Positions 35,111 to 45,526 of a DNA stretch of 64,000 nt are shown here, piece after piece. Positions within the stretch are counted from its first letter, which is position 1. Each line of letters opens with the position of its first letter. The position numbers and the translations under genes were made by a program. This DNA comes from Vitellaria paradoxa. Lineage: Eukaryota > Streptophyta > Magnoliopsida > Ericales > Sapotaceae. The stretch spans positions 14,756,823 through 14,820,822 of the forward strand of contig CM034242.1 of assembly GCA_019916065.1 (NCBI GenBank), given 5' to 3'. Under the pieces are notes generated by a model that was not told the origin of the DNA, made no database searches, and worked only from the letters and a program-made list of their open reading frames with translations.

Positions 35111-36740
35111 GTATAGGACAGATGGCATGAAAATATTGGAATTGATTAAAATTAATTAAAATCTAACTCAAGTTAAGTTAATATTATAAACATCAATTAA
35201 ATATTAATAAATGTCCCTTATTCTCATATAAAAAAATTAAGGAATATCACCAATTATTGAACAATAATAAAATCCAGATCCACATCATCTTAAAGATAAC
35301 CTTCAATACCTACTCGGCCAAAATATATATTAATCATGTTTATATTTTTCAAATTTATGATATCATAAATGTGAACATCAGACCCATATTCAAGGTCACA
35401 CAATCTAGAATATTAATATCTCAATTCTAAATTTAGGAAATAACATAACTATTATCATCCATAACTAAGATTGGATTTAGGCTACTTAAGCTCAAGCTGC
35501 CTACGTATCTCATCTCGGGAATTAAGTCATAGTAGTTCATAATTTATATCTCTTATGTCATGACAAAACTCATAATTAACAGGATAAATCATACATCTCA
35601 TTAATAAATATAACAACCACATTATCTCAATATCTCAACACATTATAATAATTCGTGCAATTTCATCCGATGGAAAATGATGGAATGCCATGATCTCCAT
35701 TTGTTCCCAAACTTATCCTGGAATTAGTGACACTTAGCAAAGCACATGGGGTCACCAACTGTACCATTTAACGCTTATGGCGAATGATAATCTCAATATA
35801 TATAATCACATGTGGGGAACTGTGTTACATTCTCACTGGTGTAAGACTCAGAGGAACCGTATTGCACCATTTGCCCCTTTTGCTAGGAACTATGTTACAC
35901 CCATAGTCAAACATCTGCTTTCCTGAAGCAGGGTATAAACACAAGTGGAGAACCATGTTATACCTTCACTAGTGTAAGCCCCTGGCCCTTTTGCTAGGGA
36001 ATCGTGTTACAACCCTAATCAGGCACCCACTTAGCTCAAGCAGGGTCTAGCTGTAGTCCCGAGAAAATCTCATAAACATATTTAATAATTAACATTCCAA
36101 CTCCAAATGACTAAGCTCTAGTTATATATATCAACTGGGGATCATCTGGTATTTTCTAAAACTCATTTTATCATTTGTCTCAAAATCATAAATTTTGTCC
36201 ATATACATGACTTGTGGCTCGTTATGTCAACAATATCGTAATGGCACTCTCAGCCAATCAAAAACCTCAATTCATAACCGGATGAAACCACCCTAGTCCA
36301 ATGCACATGGTATGCTCAATCATGCATAATTATTCTTTTTAGTAATTCTCAACAGTAAACAAAGCATAACATATCTAAGCGTAACTCAAATCTTATGTAA
36401 TTCATGTAATTGTTTCATTAATATATATTAAAAAGGTTAGACTCAATCGTAGATAGTATGTTGCCGTAAGAAAAGTGAAGTTGGGGAGAAGGACCAATGT
36501 GCATTTGCCGACTAGAGGTACTTTAATGGGCAAGTCAATGGAGACGATGTCTTTAAGCGTATCTTGTTAAATCTCTCCAAACTAGAAATTTAGAATTTTA
36601 ACTATCAGGGCGTGTTTATTATGTGGTTAAAATAAGGTAAAATGTTATACCTGTAAAATATTTCTATTTTCAATTATAAATGATACACTTCCTACAAAAT
36701 TAAGTAGCTTAATACTTTCCACTCTTAAGTGGTTATATTA
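35111..36740. other. Repeat-like stretch without genes
   Basis: Contains decayed LTR-like text on the - strand (near 35490-35530, reading CCCGAGATGAGATACGTAGG, a phrase common in plant gypsy LTRs) and the 133-bp duplication at 35807-36056. No domain or paired LTR was found. Confidence 0.3.
35807..36056 (+). repeat. 133-bp imperfect tandem duplication
   Basis: Two units starting cacatgtggggaac (35807) and cacaagtggagaacc (35940) share gtgtaag, ccttttgctagg and gttaca blocks. The second copy is slightly shortened. Confidence 0.7.
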
Positions 36741-37062
36741 GGTGGCATTTCGTTTACTTTTTTGTTTTTGTTTTATGTGTTAAAAATCTTAAAACGAGAA
36801 AACAAAAAATACTTTATTTTTATTATCTTGAGACTTTTCTTATTTTCCGTTAAAAACTCTCCAAACGACTTTTTGCCATTTTTTATTTCATGTGTAAACT
36901 CATTTTTTATTTTCGAAAATAAATTTTGAAAATATAAGTAACCAAACGAGTTTTGAGCTATTTTTCTTATTTTCAAAAGCATAAAATAAAAAATGAGATC
37001 AAAACAAAAAATAGAAAACAAAAACAAAAAACAAAAAATAGAAAAATAAACCAAATAACACC
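36741..37062. mobile_element. Fold-back MITE with TTA target duplication
   Basis: 322 bp. The left terminus ggtggcatttcgttta and the reverse complement of the right terminus, ggtgttatttggttta, form an inverted repeat flanked by TTA on both sides (36738-36740 and 37063-37065). The interior is nearly palindromic A/T-rich DNA, which explains open frames on both strands. PIF/Harbinger-like by its termini. Confidence 0.68.
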
Positions 37063-38269
37063 TTAAGTTTTTAAAAATTCTATTAATTTTTAATTCCATA
37101 TTAAATGCAATCTTATTATTTTACTTTTGTTTTCTCTTTCAATGGTTCATTTTTTTCTTTTCTTTTTCAAAATCTTTAATGATGTGCATATAACTCTAGC
37201 AGTTAATTCTTATTATTAATTAGTTTAAAAAATTTTTAAAGTAAGAAAAAAGTTAACACTATATTTGAAATGGTAGATTTAATGGGATTTAATTTCATTT
37301 GATAAGAATTCTTACCAATTTTTATGTTTGATATTAAAATAAAATTTTATGATTTGGATTTGATTTCATCTCATAATTTAAATTTTGAGATTTTTATATC
37401 ATTTGAAATCAATCCAAAACAGTAAAATTTGATAAGAATTCATTATTTTCTTAAACCATCCAAGTAAGTAGATAAATTTATTTTCATATATCATACTAAC
37501 GCATAATCCATACCTACGACATTCTTCAACTAAAATTAAATATGCATGTATTTGAAATTAAAATATGTTAACACATTTTTTTTCTTTTCATAAATTTAAA
37601 ATAAATTCTCTTTTCAAAAACTCAAAATTTTTGTCTTTCTCAATACAACTCTTTTGATATCGTCAGTTCAATTCAATGGTTTATCAAAATATGAAGTGAC
37701 CCAAAAATTGGACGAGAGTTTGAGGGAAATTTTGGTTTGTAAAAGATTTCAACCATTCATTAAAGAATAAACTCAATCTCAGTTTTTAAATTTTAATTTG
37801 TAAGAGAAACATTTTTGAAATGTATTGTGTTTTATTATATATATTTTATCATATTTTCTATTTCCTATTAACATAGTCAAATTTGGTATTTTCTTTTAAA
37901 TCAAATCAAATCAATTCAATTTTTAAATTCAAAATGTATTCTAAACACAAAATTTCATTTATCAAATAAAACAAAATCAAATTATTTTTTTATTTTAAAA
38001 TCAAATCAATTGTTTTGAGTGTAAAAATAAAAAAAATAATAAAAAAAACACTTATTTGGATTGTTGCTATCCATAATATATGATAGGGATATATATTTTT
38101 GATCATCAAGCAGCTATTCGAGGGAATCCTGAGCAGAACAGCCTCGGTCGGGCATGTCTCTGTTTGGCCAATCCTCGGCTAGCCACCTTCCCAATAGAAC
38201 CCCGACAGGTGCAGACAACAAGGCAGCTCCTAGCAGATTGTGATATGCCTCTATATGGCAATTGATAAG
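37063..38269. other. AT-rich stretch; short GC-richer patch of unknown nature at the end
   Basis: 37066-38080 is A/T-rich with no gene. From 38094 to 38265 a 61-codon + strand frame (IAAIR-like start, ending MPLYGN) has balanced composition but no recognisable domain. It could be a fragment of a retroelement polyprotein. Confidence 0.3.
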
Positions 38270-38370
38270 TTTTTTCTTTTTTTTTTTTAATAAGGGGGAG
38301 GGAGAAGACTCAAACTCGAGTTACGAACGAGTAAGAGAGACTCTTAACTACTGAGTTACAGGTCACGCTA
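38270..38370 (-). mobile_element. Short tRNA-derived SINE with A-tail
   Basis: On the - strand the box A-like TAACTCAGTAGTTAAGAG (38359-38341 region) and the box B-like GAGTTTGAGTC (38317-38307) are followed by a purine-poor stretch and an A-rich tail (poly-T at about 38271-38289). The flanks carry near-identical direct repeats, caattgataag (38259-38269) and caattgacgag (38371-38381). Its size of about 100 bp suits a minimal SINE. Confidence 0.7.
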
Positions 38371-38381
38371 CAATTGACGAG

Positions 38382-39197
38382 TTTGTTGCCAACAATCTAA
38401 TGAATTTTATCATATGGAAAGTGACAATCTATCACATAATTAGGGGGAGGAATTGTGAGATACATTTACATCTCATAAATGGGAAGATATTCACCCCTAT
38501 AATCCACGCGATCTCTATTGAATGCTATCTTGCATTTACGTTGTGTCTAACTCTGTCAAAATCATTACTCATTCTTTGCTAATTGTAATATTGAAGACTC
38601 TTTGATAGACAATATACTAGTCTTCAAAAGACTCAATCATACACGTTGATGACCAATTGCTCGTGATCAAAGCGTGAATACGAATTCACTGCATTATCAA
38701 TATATTGGCATCTGTGAAGGAATTCCTGGATAAAGTGTACTGTTTGTGAAGCCAATTGACAGCAAAAGAATAAAGATAGAGAACCCTTGGTGAAGAACCG
38801 AATAAGTATTTTTATCCCATTACAGTTTTTCAAGGTAGATTCGATACACACAGGTGTGTATATATGCTTTTCACACTAGGATTCCCAATATCTCACTGAC
38901 CCGGCCCCAATATAGTTCAACCTAGCGAACTTTGTCCCACTTCCATTCGTTTATTTATTTATTATTATTTTTATTTTTTTGAATCCGACTCTAGTAATTA
39001 AGCTTTTGATTAAATTAATTTTTATTTAATAATTTAATAGTTTATATTATATTTATCAAATCAAATTTTAATTAAATTAAATAATATAAAGAGTTTAAAA
39101 TTATAATTTAATTGTAATTAATATATATTACAAATCGAGTTCAAACGACAAATGGAAATCCAACCTAATTAAAGTAACTTAGATTCGTTTTGCAGCC
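38382..39197. other. Spacer with a possible copia 3' end, no gene
   Basis: Near 38442 aattagggggagg precedes tgtgagatac, which resembles a polypurine tract and LTR start, but no second LTR or TSD was found. The rest to 39190 is A/T-rich, including ttatttattt runs at about 38950. Confidence 0.3.
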
Positions 39198-39216
39198 TAT
39201 ATATATATATATATAA
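39198..39216 (+). promoter_or_regulatory. TATA-box region of the 135-aa gene
   Basis: A TATATA run ending in TATAA lies about 85-100 bp upstream of the ATG at 39301, a fitting distance for a plant core promoter with a short leader. Confidence 0.5.
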
Positions 39217-39300
39217 GTTCCATTACTCCTTGCGATACAAGACAAAACCCAAGAAATTAAAACCTATACCTGAACTTCCTATCCTTCCATATACATATCC

Positions 39301-39708
39301 ATGGCTGCAACCTCAATGAAGGTGGAGAAACCCAGTAGCAGTGAAGACGCCCGCCATGGAAAGCGGGAAAGCTTTAATAATTGTCGGCAAATGATAACAG
39401 AGATGGCTAGTCGGATGTTCAAGACTTTCAATGAGAATAGACGCATGATGATGATCAAGAATCGGGGCCCCAACCAGCACCAAACCCATCCCAACAACCA
39501 AACTCATGATCACGAAGAACAGGCCGCTCTGTGTCATGGTTCTGTTTGCACTTGGAAGCCTTCTTCTGGTGGGACTGCTGATACCCAAAACAAAGACAAG
39601 GAAGGAGGGACTGGTACAAAGAAAGAGCAGAATTCCACCAAGAAGAAGAAGAAGAAGAGGTGTAAAAATGACCACAACTCCAGCGACAGCAGCGATGACG
39701 AGGGTTAA
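39301..39708 (+). CDS. Small hydrophilic protein of unknown function, 135 aa
   Basis: A single-exon frame starting ATGGCT in good plant start context, with a TATA run about 90 bp upstream and a GC level well above its surroundings. The protein begins MAATSMKVEKPSSSEDAR and has a mid region NNCRQMITEMASRMFKTFNENRRMM that could form an amphipathic helix. It then has a His/Asn-rich part, a Lys-rich basic cluster (STKKKKKKRCK, a possible nuclear localisation signal) and an acidic Ser/Asp tail. No signal peptide or membrane segment was seen. I recognise no family. The opposite strand has a hydrophobic frame that is most likely a shadow. A CACTA element lies 266 bp downstream of the stop. Confidence 0.6.
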   Translation: MAATSMKVEKPSSSEDARHGKRESFNNCRQMITEMASRMFKTFNENRRMMMIKNRGPNQHQTHPNNQTHDHEEQAALCHGSVCTWKPSSGGTADTQNKDKEGGTGTKKEQNSTKKKKKKRCKNDHNSSDSSDDEG

Positions 39709-40246
39709 GGAGATGGTTGTGACAATAGTATATCGAAGGTGTTCGGCTCTTTTTTTTTTTTTTTGACATTGTACCTTAATATTTTATATAGATAAATTAC
39801 AGAAGGTTTACCCTCTATAGTTTTAATTGCAACAACTAATTCTTGTAATTATGGTTAAATTCCACTTTTATCCTTCTACTACCATTTGTTGAGAAAGTTA
39901 ACGAAAAGACGCCACGTGTTCATAGCATTTTTCATTAATAAATTTAATAAAAGAATCAAAGTAAAACTTGATGACACTACAAAAAATCACACAATTGCCG
40001 ACCAAAATTTTGTTGCTGAAGGGTACAATTTAGTCGGCGAAACTTTTCCCGACCAAACTTATTTGGTCGGTATTTGGTCGGCGAAGGCTCGTCGGGGAAA
40101 CTTTTCCCGACCAAAAAATCATTTGGTCGGCAAATGTAAAACCTTTCCCGACTAATTGGTCGGCAAAGAATATTTAATGAGAAAAAATACAAAATCTTTT
40201 GTCGACCAATTGGTCGGCAATTCTTCACTTTTCCCGACCAATTGGT

Positions 40247-40356
40247 GCCACGTGGCATTATTTGTTGACATGTCATCATGCCACATGGCACCTTGGTGTT
40301 GTGCCACGTGTCGATCTATTATTGTGCCACGTGTCGATCTATCATTATGCCACGTG
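40247..40356. promoter_or_regulatory. Four G-boxes (CACGTG), three in a 23-bp tandem array
   Basis: CACGTG occurs at 40249, 40305, 40328 and 40351. The last three sit in GCCACGTGTC units exactly 23 bp apart. G-boxes bind plant bHLH and bZIP factors, and GCCACGTG matches light- and ABA-responsive contexts. Activity is inferred only. Confidence 0.6.
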
Positions 40357-40390
40357 TCATCTCTATATTTTTGAGATTTTTGTTGTTGTT

Positions 40391-40455
40391 GTTGGTGAGA
40401 CTTGAACTCATGCCATCGCTTTGGAAGCTAGCGTGTTTGGCCACTAGGCCAAGCT
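40391..40455 (-). pseudogene. tRNA-like segment (SINE head or tRNA pseudogene) in the CACTA element
   Basis: On the - strand an exact box A TGGCCTAGTGG (40451-40441) and a box B-like GAGTTCAAGTC (40409-40399) are spaced as in a tRNA, followed by a CAA-rich tail. It has no full cloverleaf and no anticodon that I can assign, so it is called a tRNA-derived retroposon fragment. Confidence 0.55.
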
Positions 40456-41094
40456 TTCGTTTGTATATATATTTTACATATTTATATATATATTAAAAAA
40501 TTTTAACACTTTTGCCGACCAATTGGTCGGGAAAAGTTCCCCTTTAGCGACCAATTGGTCGCCAAAAGTGTTAAAAGTTTTTCTATTTTTATTTAATTAT
40601 TTTAAATTTTTTTTAATAATTTTTTTTTACACGTTTGCCGACCAATTGGTCACCAAAAGTGTTAAAATTTTTATTATTTTTATTTAATTATTTTAACTTT
40701 CTTTGTAATAATTTTTTTACACTTTTGCCCACCAATTGGTCGGGAAAAGTTCCTTTTTAGCGACCAATTGGTCACCAAAAGTGTTAAAATTTTTATTATT
40801 TTTATTTAATTATTTTAACTTTCTTTGTAATAATTTTTTTACACTTTTGCAAACCAATTGGTCGGGAAAAGTTCGCCTTTAGCGACCAAATTTATATTTG
40901 GTCGGGAAAAGTTGCCCTTTAGCGACCAATTAGTCGGGAAAAGTTATCTTTTGGCGACTAACATTTTTTTGGTCGGGGAAAAGTGACTATTGGCGACTAA
41001 ATTTATATTTGGTCGGGAAAAGTCACCTTTAGCGACCAAATTTATCTTTGGTCGGGAAAAGTGGTCGCCAAAAGTGTGATTTGTTGTAGTGTGA

Positions 41095-42119
41095 TAACTT
41101 TAGCACTAATATAATAATTGATAAAAATTACACTAAAAAATTAATAAAGATCATAATTTTAAAAAAAATGTGATAAAAATTTACAAACTAAACTTTTTAT
41201 AAACTGAGATAAAAACTTACTTTTAATACTTTCTATCTAAATTTTGTTAAAACAGATATTGTATTTTATAAATCTTATGTCCCTTTTTAAAAGAGAAAAA
41301 AAAAATAAAAGAGTGAAAAAAATCATATCTTAAAAAAAGTGAGATAAAAGAATAAGAGATAATATTTTTATTTTTTTTCTCTATATCTCTCTTAAACAAC
41401 TTTGTTTATCACTTTATATTATTTAAATTAGATTTTATAAATTTTATTGTAACATTTATTTATTAATTTTAATTAATTTAATATACTGTAAAAACTATAA
41501 TTATAAATCAATAAACAAAAATGTTTTTAGAATAATGCCATAACTAAATTGACCGAATCAAATTTAAATAACACTAAATGTATAATAATTTTTCTAGGGA
41601 GTAGTTTTCATAATTTATATAACTTATAACGAGGTGAGTGTTAAATATTTAATATCTAACAAATATTTAGTGTGTATCTTTAATATTAACTATATTAAAA
41701 GTTACATTATTTTATATTTTATTGGAAGTGATAAAAATTTAGAAATAAAAATAATAAAAATTTCACTTTTTTTGTCTTTTAGAACTAATTTTTAAATATA
41801 ATCATTGAAAACATTTTTGTATTACAAATCAATTCTTAAAATAGTTTTCAAAAATTTTGTTTAAACAATAATTTTTTAAAATTAAAACTAAATGCGGTCT
41901 AATTATTTTTAAAAACATAATACAAACTAAAGAAAAATGTATTACAAATAGTAAGTTATGATTAAATATGTGCAATACACAAGGATGAAAGAAAAATAAG
42001 AAAAAAATTTAAGATTATTTTTAATTAAATATGATAGATATTCATAAGTTATTTATTAAATATTCATATGATTTTATATATTGGTTATGATTTCAAATTA
42101 TTGAACGCAGTTTAAATAA
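41095..42119. other. AT-rich spacer, no gene seen
   Basis: Nothing recognisable apart from A/T runs. Confidence 0.4.
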
Positions 42120-42749
42120 TTAAATAAGAGTAAATTTTTTATCATTTTTCTGACCAACTAACCGAAAAAGGTCTTATTTTTAGTTATTAATTGATCGGCA
42201 AAAGTGATAATAAATTATTGTAGAAAATTTAAAATAATTAAATAAAAATAACATAATTTTATTACTTTCAGCGATCAATTGATTATCAAAAATGATAAAA
42301 ATTTGTTTATTTATATTAAGATGTAAAATGTACATGCAAATAATAGCTTGGATTAGCAGTCAATCACACTAACTTCTAAAAGAATGGCATGAATTAGATC
42401 CTCAGTAGTAATAGAAAACCTCGAAGATATAAGGTTGTCAGGATGACAAGGCACAATATGGTGCCACGGTGGCATGATAGTAGGTTGTCATGTGAATTTT
42501 TATTTTTTTACAATTAATTTTCTTATATTTGACCATAGTTTTAAAAAAAAAAAGTGAGATCAAAATCCATAAAATATCACTTGAGATTTTTTTCATCTCA
42601 ATTTTTATTATAAAAGATTACGGTTGTAAATCGTGATAAAAAAAATGTGACTTAGAATCTCACCTAAATCAATTACGCTTTTATAATTGAGATAAAAAGT
42701 AAAACATCACGCTTAAAAAATGTGATATTTATACATTTTTTGTAGTAAT
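42120..42749. mobile_element. Decayed CACTA-like remnant
   Basis: Degenerate copies of the subterminal motif (gaccaactaaccg, gatcggcaaaagtg, gcgatcaattg) at 42150-42275 resemble the array at 39975-41091. A right terminus ttttttgtagtaatg at 42735-42749 is a mutated CACTACAAAAAA end. The left end was not located. Confidence 0.4.
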
Positions 42750-42794
42750 GGAGGTTAACTGTTATAATCAAAATTGTTGGGACTAAAGTAAAAT

Positions 42795-43030
42795 TTACAG
42801 TAAACGGTTGAGATAATTAGCAAGAGAGTGAGGTGAAACTTACTCCCACTTTTACAGGTCGCCGGTTTGATTCTTGTCCGTAACTAGACGGCAGTATGAA
42901 CTCTCTTGTTTTGCAAGCATCCCAGTAGGGCTACGGTGACACTTTTTCAGGTTGAGTGGTTATGACTCAAAACTAAATATTCCGTAGTAAGTGTGATTTG
43001 CCATGCTAATCACACTGTCTCTCTTTTAAG
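42795..43030 (+). mobile_element. Possible tRNA-derived SINE
   Basis: A box B-like GGTTTGATTC at 42864-42873 and a weak box A-like stretch about 55 bp upstream precede GC-richer non-coding DNA. That DNA ends in a ctctctttta-A region. No target duplication was confirmed. Confidence 0.33.
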
Positions 43031-44138
43031 AAAAATGAATGACGTGCTGGTAAAAATTTCATAAATAAATTACATTTTTGTGATTATTTTTAAAATAAAA
43101 TTTTCGTTAACCACATCATTGTGGTCAAATTTTGTGATAATATTTTATGCTAGTAATAATAAATTATCATCATACATGGCCTTTAGAATATTCATTATCC
43201 TTCAGTTTGGGCAAATTAACATTTGTTTTGCAAGCATTTAAGTTTATGATATTCATTTTTGTTTTCTTCTTTTTTTTTTTTTAAGTGTTAAAGTCATATT
43301 TTTTTTTTTTTTTTTGTCATGGTAAATTTCATGATTCCTAGAGCAATTAGCAATATAATTCCTTGGTCAATTACAAATGTAATTGCCTATAGAAAATATT
43401 GAATTGTAATCCTTGAAAAAGTCTAATGTTAAGAACCACATGTGTTGAAGAATCCTATATAGGAAAGTGTTGTCTTTTGTTTAATTAGTAGTAAGAGAGT
43501 CTATTTCTAAGAAATAGTATTGTAAAAGCAAGCTTCTAAAATTTGGCTAGTTTGAAAGGGAATTCAAAAGATTCGCAAGATTTGGCTAGGAGGATTTTCT
43601 ATTCCCATTATATTTTGAATTCCTATTTCACCTTGGATAATTCATTCTTATTTAAAGAATCAGTGTTCGGAGAAATTAGTAGGGAGAGAGAAACTACACT
43701 AAGTTGTTTTAATATCGAGGGCTCTAGAAGTGATCTTGGGCTAAGAGGGCCGATCGTCCAACTATCCCAGTCCGTTATTTGTCCAGGCTTAGACAAAAAA
43801 ATAAATAAACTTGACTATTTCTTCTTCTTTATATATATATATATATGTGTGTGTGCAATATTTTAATTTTATATAATACATTATAGCCATTAAGTTTTTA
43901 ATTAAGATTTTGTGTATATATATTTTTATCTTATATCAAGCTCATGGATGGATTTGTAAGTTACAACCATCTAGGAAGCTTAGGGAAGTCACAGGTTGAT
44001 AGGGAGTTGCTAGAAGTTAATGCAATGCAGTTCAATTTCTTTTAAGACTAGTAGTGTAATTTAGTGATTCCCACTTACTCACTCTCTATCCATCTCCATA
44101 TTCTCATTAACCACCATCTCAATATTTTAACATAAAAA
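43031..44138. other. Spacer with a possible solo LTR
   Basis: From about 43431 (tgttaagaaccacatgtg) to about 43800 the text looks like an LTR, with a TATA-like cctatata at 43456 and a GC-richer end. No partner, PBS or TSD was found. Poly-T runs occur at about 43268-43315. Confidence 0.3.
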
Positions 44139-44858
44139 CATTAGTGGAAAGAGGGGTATTAGCGACCGCCACAAGCGGCCGCTAAAAGTAAAATAGCGGC
44201 CGCTAAAAGTATTAGCGACGGATTAGCGACCGCGTCAAGCGAGTCACATTTGGGTCGTCGCTAAAAAGTAGCGGTCGCTAAATTTTTTGCTACCGCGCCT
44301 GCGACCGCTTGAGTTAAAAATGTTAGACAATTAGTGACCGCTAGAAGCGGTTGCTAATACATAAAAAAATTAAAAAAAAACAAAAAAAATAAAAAAACAG
44401 CAACATACAAAAATTTAGAAAAATACATAAAAAAATTACATTACACAGTAAAAAAAAAAAATTCAACAGCAACATTTCAACAATTAATATTACATTTCAC
44501 AACCAACAATTCAAAAAAAACATTCCAATCAAACAACCAACATCCAACATTAACAGCATATATATGAAACTAACAAATTAATGAGTAAGTAAAAAAAAAA
44601 AAAACACACAATAATATATACATGCATGCATAGATGAATCAGCAAACCCCAACCACAAAAAAAAAAAAAAAAAAATTATTTACATTCATCTAATAATAAA
44701 CAAAAAAATCAAAAAATAAAAAAAAATAATTCAAACTAAAAAAAAAATCAAACCTGGTGGTGTGGTAGTGAGGCCTCCAAATAACTCTAATACATAAAAA
44801 AAAATTGTTAGTGAGAGAGAGCAAGAGAGAGAGAGAGAAACAAAGAACAAGATAAAGC

Positions 44859-44861
<3 letters not shown>

Positions 44862-44889
<28 letters not shown>

Positions 44890-44890
44890 C
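44862..44890. repeat. (GA)n microsatellite in the second CACTA element
   Basis: About 14 GA units next to the exon-like segment, read as a CT tract before a splice donor on the - strand. Confidence 0.85.
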
Positions 44891-44908
44891 TAGAGAGGGA
44901 GAACTTAC

Positions 44909-45040
44909 CGGTGGCGACGGCGGTCGGCGTCCGGCTACGGCAGCGGCGGCAAAGGGAGGAGAGCAGGGAGGAGAGAGGAGAGAGCGCGGGGGAAGGAGAG
45001 GAAAAAGAGGGAGGGAAAGAGAAGAAAAAGAGAGGGGCGT
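44909..45040 (-). pseudogene. Exon-like GC-rich segment inside the CACTA element
   Basis: Read on the - strand, pyrimidine-rich DNA runs into a GC-rich stretch (ccgccgctgccg, gccgaccgccg) ending CACCG|GTAAGTTC. That is a strong splice-donor match, followed by an intron-like CT tract. It resembles a captured 5' exon, as in Pack-type elements. The source gene was not identified. Confidence 0.4.
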
Positions 45041-45396
45041 TCTGCTCGATATAATTAGAGTATTAGTGACCGCTTAAAGCAGTCACTAATACTGTCGCCT
45101 AAAAGATACATGACGGTCGTCCGAATTTTTCCGTCGCCTTTCCTTTTGCGCACTTGATTAGCAACGCCCAATATATCGACCGCTTAAAGCGGTCGCTAAT
45201 AAAGTTATAGCGACCGCCAAAAGCGGTCGTCCGAGTTTTCCACTCGTCGATTGGCCAATCTCTAGTAGTGAAATCAGCAAATTTGAGATTCTCGTTGAAG
45301 CAAGGCAATGGCGACTCACATATAGTCTGATCACTCTCTTCCTTTGAGTTTGTGCAACTCTAGCGCACCCAAAACAAATCTATTCCAAAACTATTA

Positions 45397-45526
45397 GGGG
45401 TGAGTTTGAAGTAAGATAAATTGAGAGTTCGTAATGCGTGCAGTGAAAGAAAAAAGTTAATGTGATATAAAGTTAACAGAGATTTATAGAGTTTTTTGGA
45501 GTTTGTTTGCAAATCAAACGGAACCT
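45397..45526. mobile_element. MITE, sister copy of 23075-23212
   Basis: Shares a 73-bp identical internal run with the copy at 23075. The left end is ggggtgagtttgaagtaag and the right end ...aaatcaaacggaacc, so the termini are more degraded. Confidence 0.65.

Larger units (their letters stand above)
39975..41091. mobile_element. Non-autonomous CACTA (En/Spm-type) element, 1117 bp
   Basis: Termini CACTACAAAAAATCACAC and, at the right end read inversely, CACTACAACAAATCACAC. Both sides are flanked by a 3-bp TGA duplication (39972-39974 and 41092-41094). Both ends carry dense subterminal arrays of a 10-12-bp motif (GGTCGGGAAAAG / GGCGACCAA), often as the palindrome ACCAATTGGT. These are the presumed transposase binding sites. 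There is no transposase. The interior holds a G-box array and a tRNA-like segment. Confidence 0.92.
44139..45270. mobile_element. Second non-autonomous CACTA element, 1132 bp
   Basis: The right terminus reads inversely CACTACTAGAGATTGGCC. The left terminus is the mutated cattagtggaaagagggg. The flanking triplet AAA is present on both sides (44136-44138 and 45271-45273). Subterminal arrays use a different motif from the first CACTA element, GCGACCGC..GCGGTCGCTAA, arranged as palindromes. The interior has A-rich DNA, a (GA)n tract and an exon-like GC-rich piece. No transposase. Confidence 0.8.

Noticed and set aside
36729..37099. Open frames on both strands (66 and 108 codons)
   Set aside because: Both lie in a fold-back MITE. 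They are Phe/Ile/Lys-only translations of A/T-rich palindromic DNA.
39313..39675. 120-codon hydrophobic - strand frame opposite the 135-aa gene
   Set aside because: It has no promoter-like context and its hydrophobicity comes from reading Lys/Glu/Ser codons backwards. The + strand frame has the TATA box and start context.
39975..41091. Regularly recurring short repeats that could suggest a CRISPR-like array
   Set aside because: Spacing is irregular, copies occur in both orientations, and the block has CACTA termini with a TGA duplication.
45099..45308. 69-codon - strand frame
   Set aside because: It runs through CACTA subterminal repeats and the terminus and has no protein-like pattern.
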